A DNA stretch of 10,002 bases from NCBI GenBank assembly GCA_002441545.1, contig DJWL01000133.1, positions 2,595 to 12,596 on the forward strand, given 5' to 3'. Source of the DNA: Flavobacteriaceae bacterium UBA6231. Lineage in GTDB: Bacteria > Bacteroidota > Bacteroidia > Flavobacteriales > Flavobacteriaceae. The notes beneath the pieces were generated by a model. It was not told the DNA's origin, did no database searches, and saw only the letters and a program-made list of their open reading frames with translations. Shown here piece by piece: positions 6,377-10,002 of this stretch. How positions within the stretch are numbered: the first letter of the stretch is position 1; each line of letters opens with the position of its first letter. Made by a program: the position numbers and the translations under genes.

Positions 6377-7188
6377 TATATAGTTGTTAAAGGATAAATA
6401 AAGAAATGGATAACCAATAATGCAATTCCTAAAACAATGCGGTAATAACCAAAAATTTTAAAACCTCTTTTACTTAAATAATCTATAAAAGATTTAATAG
6501 CTATTAAAGCCACAATAAAAGCCACAACATTGCCAATAATTAAATAATTAATTTGGTTACTACTAAGCTCAAAACCAGCTTGATAATAATCGTATAATTT
6601 TTTAGCTGTTGCACCAAACATGGTTGGTACCGCTAAGAAAAATGAAAATTCGGCAGCCGTTTTACGGTTTAATTTTTGAGTCATTCCTCCAATAATACTA
6701 GCGCCACTACGTGAAGTTCCAGGAATCATGGCTAAACATTGAAAAAAACCTATTTTTAAAGCGGTGAGATAACTTATTTTAGTGTGAGCTTCAGGATTGT
6801 TTTCATCAAACTCTTCATTAGATTTAAACCAATCATCAACTTTTAATAAAACAAAACCTCCAATAATTAATAAAATAGCAACAATTATAGGGCTTTCCAA
6901 TAATTCGTCAATAATATCATTTAATAATAAGCCTAAAACAACAGCTGGAATAAAAGCTACCAATAGTTTGAAGTAAAAATCTAAACTTTGAAAAAAACGC
7001 TTCCAATACAATACTAAAACTGATAAAATGGCTCCTAGTTGAATAACGATTGTAAATAGTTTTGTAAAGTCATCACCTGCAATTTTCATAAGTGATGAGG
7101 CAATTATCATATGGCCAGTTGACGAAATAGGAAGGTACTCTGTAATACCTTCAATAATTGCTAAAATAATGGCTTCAATACTAGACAT
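6376..7188 (-). CDS. uppP: Undecaprenyl-diphosphate phosphatase
   Basis: UppP (BacA) is an integral membrane enzyme that dephosphorylates undecaprenyl diphosphate. It regenerates the lipid carrier for peptidoglycan and other envelope polymers and can give bacitracin resistance. Conserved active-site segments are EGITEYLPISSTGH (13-26, with E13, E17 and H26 matching E17, E21 and H30 of E. coli BacA) and PGTSRSG (156-162, R160). The 270 residues contain about seven or eight hydrophobic helices and a cytosolic-looking acidic loop at about 121-138. The start overlaps the DUF3098 stop by 8 bp (ATGTCTAG), and its stop overlaps the truB start, so the three genes are almost certainly co-transcribed. 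Confidence 0.97.
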   Translation of the reverse strand: MSSIEAIILAIIEGITEYLPISSTGHMIIASSLMKIAGDDFTKLFTIVIQLGAILSVLVLYWKRFFQSLDFYFKLLVAFIPAVVLGLLLNDIIDELLESPIIVAILLIIGGFVLLKVDDWFKSNEEFDENNPEAHTKISYLTALKIGFFQCLAMIPGTSRSGASIIGGMTQKLNRKTAAEFSFFLAVPTMFGATAKKLYDYYQAGFELSSNQINYLIIGNVVAFIVALIAIKSFIDYLSKRGFKIFGYYRIVLGIALLVIHFFIYPLTTI

Positions 7189-7441
7189 TATTCTTGTTAG
7201 GATTCAATAAAATAGCATAAATCTGAATTCCAAAACCAATAAGAACAAGCATTGGTGCCAATCTAATACGTCTAAAATTAAATATTTCAGGATTAAAAAC
7301 ATTAGGGTCATCACTTCCGCCACCAGACATTAAAATAAAACCAAGGGCAATACAGGCAATGCCTATAAACATAAATTTATAATTTTTCTTTCCAAAAATA
7401 AATACGCTTCCTGAAGCTTCTTTACGTTTTTTCTCTCCCAT
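7181..7441 (-). CDS. DUF3098 small two-helix membrane protein
   Basis: This 86-residue protein has a Lys-rich cytoplasmic N-terminus (MGEKKRKEAS), a helix at about 21-40, a short Gly/Asp-rich loop with the segment NPEIFNFRRIRLAP, and a second helix at about 61-79. It resembles the DUF3098 family, which is found in Bacteroidota next to ftsX and uppP; no function is established as far as I know. The ATG at 7439-7441 lies 99 bp downstream of the ftsX stop. The 3' end overlaps uppP by 8 bp. The coupling suggests a role alongside UppP or FtsX in the inner membrane, but that rests on context only. Confidence 0.85.
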   Translation of the reverse strand: MGEKKRKEASGSVFIFGKKNYKFMFIGIACIALGFILMSGGGSDDPNVFNPEIFNFRRIRLAPMLVLIGFGIQIYAILLNPNKNNV

Positions 7442-7540
7442 AATTAGGTCTTGATTTTTAAAATAATGGTTACAAAGTAAAAGATTTATTTAAAAAACTG
7501 AGTTAATAATATGTAAAATAATAATTTTTAAAAATTAATT

Positions 7541-8419
7541 TTAATAATATAATTGATCTGTTTTCAAATTTAAAAAGCGTTGTGTTGCAATATGGGTGCT
7601 AATCCAAGTGATTATGATTCCTAAAGTAAATACAAAAATAAATAATATTGCTACTAACACAGGATTGCTTAATAGCTCTAATTCTGGAAAGGTCTTATTC
7701 ATATAATATAGTACTATTGCCATTCCAATTAGGGCTAAAAAGCCGCCAATAATTCCTAAACGAACACTTTTCCAAACGAAAGGTCTTCTAATAAATTGTT
7801 TTGTTGCCCCAACCATTTGCATGGTTTTAATTGTGAAACGTTTAGAATAAACGGCAAGTCTAATGGAACTATTAATTAGTAAAACGGCTATTAAAGTAAA
7901 TATACCGCTGATTACCAAAACCCAAAAACTTATTTTTTTAACATTATTATTCATTAAGGTAACCAAGTCATTATCATAAGTTACTTCGTCAACAAAGTTT
8001 TTACTTAAAGCTTCTTCTGAAATTTTTTGTAATTGATCAGAAGTCACAAAATCAGCTTTTAAATGAACATCAATGCTATTTTGAAGTGGATTATACCCTA
8101 CGAAATCCATAAAATCTTCACCATTTTCGGCTTTCATAAACTCAGCAGCTTGCTCTTTTGAAACATATTCAGTGGTTTTTACATAATCTGCCATTGCCAA
8201 ACTTTTTTCAAGTTGTTTGGTTTCAACATCTTTGGCAGTATCTTTCAAATAAATGGTCAAAACCACCTGCTCTTTAAAATGATCAGAGACTTTTTTGGCA
8301 TTAAGCACTAGCATGCCTAACAAGCCTAATAAAAATAAAACCAAAGCAATACTTAATACTACTGAAAAATAGGATGAAATAAGTCGGCGCTTTTGATGAT
8401 TTTCAAATGATAAACTCAT
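7541..8419 (-). CDS. ftsX: Cell division protein FtsX, ABC transporter permease
   Basis: FtsX is the membrane partner of the ATPase FtsE; the complex activates peptidoglycan hydrolases at the division site. The 292-residue protein has the expected four helices (about 16-40, 163-187, 220-240 and 253-275). The large extracytoplasmic domain (about 41-162) lies between helices 1 and 2. The cytoplasmic signature NSSIRLAVYSKRFTIKTMQMVGATKQFIRRPF (183-214), with its GAT and RRPF elements, follows helix 2 and is the segment that contacts FtsE in the family. No ftsE is visible in this window, so its partner must be encoded elsewhere. The ATG at 8417-8419 is divergent from the panE-like gene, with a 66-bp A+T-rich spacer between them. 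Confidence 0.95.
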   Translation of the reverse strand: MSLSFENHQKRRLISSYFSVVLSIALVLFLLGLLGMLVLNAKKVSDHFKEQVVLTIYLKDTAKDVETKQLEKSLAMADYVKTTEYVSKEQAAEFMKAENGEDFMDFVGYNPLQNSIDVHLKADFVTSDQLQKISEEALSKNFVDEVTYDNDLVTLMNNNVKKISFWVLVISGIFTLIAVLLINSSIRLAVYSKRFTIKTMQMVGATKQFIRRPFVWKSVRLGIIGGFLALIGMAIVLYYMNKTFPELELLSNPVLVAILFIFVFTLGIIITWISTHIATQRFLNLKTDQLYY

Positions 8420-8485
8420 AAAAATGGATTAATGATGTAAAAATAATAAAGTATATTTAAACTCTATTTATATAAACTAAAACAT

Positions 8486-9406
8486 ATGAACATTGTTGTA
8501 ATTGGAGCTGGTGGAGTAGGTGGTTATTTTGGAGGAAAATTAGCTAAAGCTGGTTTTGATGTTACTTTTATAGCCAGAGGAAAACATTTAGATGCCATAA
8601 AAAACAATGGATTGCAAGTAAAAAGTATTTTAGGAGATTTTACTGTATACCCAAAAGTAACAGATGTTATTAATGATATAAAAAATCCTGATCTTATTAT
8701 TTTAGGTGTTAAATCATGGCAAGTTATAGAGGTTGCAAAACAACTAAAAGGTGTTATTGCAAAAAACACCATGGTATTGCCACTTCAAAATGGAGCTGAC
8801 AATGCTGATAAGTTACTTTCAATTTTACCAAAAGAAAATGTTTTGGCAGGCCTGTGTAAAATTGTTAGTAAGGTTAAGGCTCCAGGAATTATTAACCATT
8901 TTACTTTTGAGCCCGAGATTGTTTTTGGAGAATATGATAACAAAAAAACAAATCGCGTTCAGCAATTAAAAACTGTGTTTGATAAAGCTGAATTTAAAAA
9001 TACTCTTTCAGAAGATATTCATTTAGACATTTGGAGAAAATTTCTGTTTATAGGAACTATAAGTGGCATTGGTGCATTAACAAGAGCTGTTTTTGGTGTA
9101 ATGAGAGAACATATAGGAATTAGAAATATAATTTATAATACAGCCAATGAAATGGTTGCTATTGCAAACGCCAAAGGCATTGGGTTAACCGAGCAGGATG
9201 TTGAAAAAACTGTAAAAGTTATTGATAGTTTAGATTATAATACAACAGCATCTATGCAACGCGATGTCATGGAAGGTAAACCAAGCGAATTAGAAAATTT
9301 TAACGGCTATATTGTAGCACAAGGAAAGTTATTAGGAATTGAAACTCCAACAAATGCGTTTATTTATAATTGTTTAATTCCACAAGAAGAAAAAGCAAGA
9401 AGTTAA
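8486..9406 (+). CDS. Ketopantoate reductase (PanE/ApbA) family oxidoreductase
   Basis: The family reduces 2-dehydropantoate to pantoate with NADPH in pantothenate and CoA synthesis. The N-terminus has the Rossmann motif GAGGVGGYFG (7-16) and an R at 31 suited to the NADPH phosphate. PLQNG (99-103) supplies N102. The C-terminal helical domain has WRKFLF with K185 (K176 in E. coli), S256 and E268 (S244 and E256), in the same 12-residue spacing. However, the residues matching E. coli N180 and N184 are I189 and S193. The length of 306 residues is normal. Because of those substitutions, and because many genomes carry PanE paralogues, I leave the gene symbol empty and call the substrate unproven. 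The gene stands alone on its strand, convergent with the EamA transporter (4-bp TTAA overlap). Confidence 0.88.
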   Translation: MNIVVIGAGGVGGYFGGKLAKAGFDVTFIARGKHLDAIKNNGLQVKSILGDFTVYPKVTDVINDIKNPDLIILGVKSWQVIEVAKQLKGVIAKNTMVLPLQNGADNADKLLSILPKENVLAGLCKIVSKVKAPGIINHFTFEPEIVFGEYDNKKTNRVQQLKTVFDKAEFKNTLSEDIHLDIWRKFLFIGTISGIGALTRAVFGVMREHIGIRNIIYNTANEMVAIANAKGIGLTEQDVEKTVKVIDSLDYNTTASMQRDVMEGKPSELENFNGYIVAQGKLLGIETPTNAFIYNCLIPQEEKARS

Positions 9407-10002
9407 TTCATTCTCTTTTCTTTTTTACTTACTAAATACACTCCAAAAACAACAAGCAAACAACTCACTATTTTAACAAGATTAATATCTTGTATATACT
9501 GTTTTTGTGAAAAAAATTCAGCATAAATAGTTACCATTATAAAACTTATTAATGGCTGCAAATAAATATAGCTACTGGTAACAGAAGGCGATACATAATT
9601 TAAAGAGTAAATATTAAATAAGTATGCAAAAAAGGTTGTAAATAATACAACAAAGGCAACAACCAAATAGGTGTTTAATGTAAAAGCAGCAAAATTAGTA
9701 TTCATAAAGTCGTTAATTCCAAATGGAAATGTAAACAAGAAACCAAATAAAAATACCCAGCTAATAACAGTAATAGCCTTATATTTTTTCATAAGAGGTT
9801 TTACAAATACAAGGTAAAGTCCATAACTAGTGGCATTAAGAAAAATAAAAAGGTTTCCAAGAAGTGAGCTAGAACCGGCAACTTTACTTCCATATAAAAT
9901 TAATGTTATTGCACCGATACCACCAATAATAATTCCCAGTAATTTGTTTTTAGTAATGTGTTCTTTTAGTAGCAAAGCACTAAAAACGAGCACAATAACA
10001 GG
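9403..10002 (-). CDS. EamA/DMT-family transporter, N-terminus beyond window
   Basis: The minus-strand frame is open from the window edge to the TAA at 9403-9405, giving 199 residues without the true start. A GTG at 9991-9993 lies mid-helix and is not a credible start. The visible part begins in the last helices of the first EamA repeat (PVIVLVFSALLLKEHITKNK, then GIIIGGIGAITLIL). The complete second repeat follows, from NLFIFLNATSYGLYLVFVKPLMKKY to FSQKQYIQDINLVKIVSCLLVVFGVYLVSKKEKRMN. Drug/metabolite-type carriers of this family have ten helices and export or import metabolites across the inner membrane; the substrate cannot be predicted. The basic tail (KKEKRMN) is cytoplasmic. The stop overlaps the panE-like gene by 4 bp. 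Confidence 0.88.
   Translation of the reverse strand, partial: PVIVLVFSALLLKEHITKNKLLGIIIGGIGAITLILYGSKVAGSSSLLGNLFIFLNATSYGLYLVFVKPLMKKYKAITVISWVFLFGFLFTFPFGINDFMNTNFAAFTLNTYLVVAFVVLFTTFFAYLFNIYSLNYVSPSVTSSYIYLQPLISFIMVTIYAEFFSQKQYIQDINLVKIVSCLLVVFGVYLVSKKEKRMN

Noticed and set aside
7473..7480. Minus-strand TTACTTTG, one mismatch from TAnnTTTG, 32 nt before the DUF3098 start
   Set aside because: It is imperfect, with no TTG at the -33 distance, and the gene may simply be read through from ftsX.
7522..7537. 16-bp perfect palindrome TAATTTTTAAAAATTA just after ftsX; its 14-bp core also occurs at 945-958
   Set aside because: It is made only of A and T in a very A+T-rich spacer, so it is a poor terminator and the repeat is plausibly chance.
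8524..8969. Open frames of 82 codons (minus) and 72 codons (plus) inside the panE-like gene
   Set aside because: Both overlap well-conserved Rossmann-domain codons in other frames and show no independent gene signs.

Overview
This window looks like a chromosomal housekeeping segment from a marine-type member of the Flavobacteriaceae (Bacteroidota). Four things point there: roughly two-thirds A+T; A-rich leaders without recognisable Shine-Dalgarno sequences before nearly every gene; -7 elements of the Bacteroidota form TAnnTTTG upstream of some genes; and lineage-typical families (DUF3127, DUF3098, an AHQIGTPLSS histidine kinase, and a Bacteroidota-style TonB-like protein). The species assignment is inference. 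No transposon, prophage, CRISPR array, tRNA or rRNA is visible, and no stretch longer than about 300 bases lacks a gene.

Layout. Positions 1-830 (minus) hold the N-terminal 276 residues of a membrane sensor histidine kinase, cut by the window edge. A 209-bp divergent spacer leads to a plus-strand block: a flavin-reductase-like protein (1040-1909), a DUF3127 SSB-like OB-fold protein (1945-2322), a strong hairpin terminator (2357-2404), and aat (2413-3048). aat converges with tag (3045-3608, minus). A thioredoxin-fold protein (about 3703-4323, plus) converges with a TonB-like protein (4301-5029, minus), which is followed by a small predicted outer-membrane beta-barrel (5087-5638, minus).

The second half is a minus-strand cluster transcribed from right to left: ftsX, a DUF3098 two-helix membrane protein, uppP and truB. 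DUF3098/uppP overlap by 8 bp and uppP/truB by 1 bp, so they are probably translationally coupled. Divergent from ftsX is a ketopantoate-reductase-family gene (8486-9406, plus), which converges with a truncated EamA-family transporter (9403 to the edge, minus).

Functional themes. FtsX and UppP belong to cell division and peptidoglycan precursor recycling, and DUF3098 sits between them. Aat, Tag and TruB are protein-turnover, DNA-repair and tRNA-modification enzymes. The TonB-like protein and the beta-barrel belong to the envelope.

I found no convincing new multi-gene system. The points most worth a second look are the SSB-like acidic tip (DDLPF) on the DUF3127 protein, the DUF3098-UppP-FtsX linkage, the terminator that ends 8 bp before the aat start codon, the single-cysteine CGDA thioredoxin-fold protein, and a PanE-like protein lacking two of the substrate-site asparagines of E. 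coli PanE.
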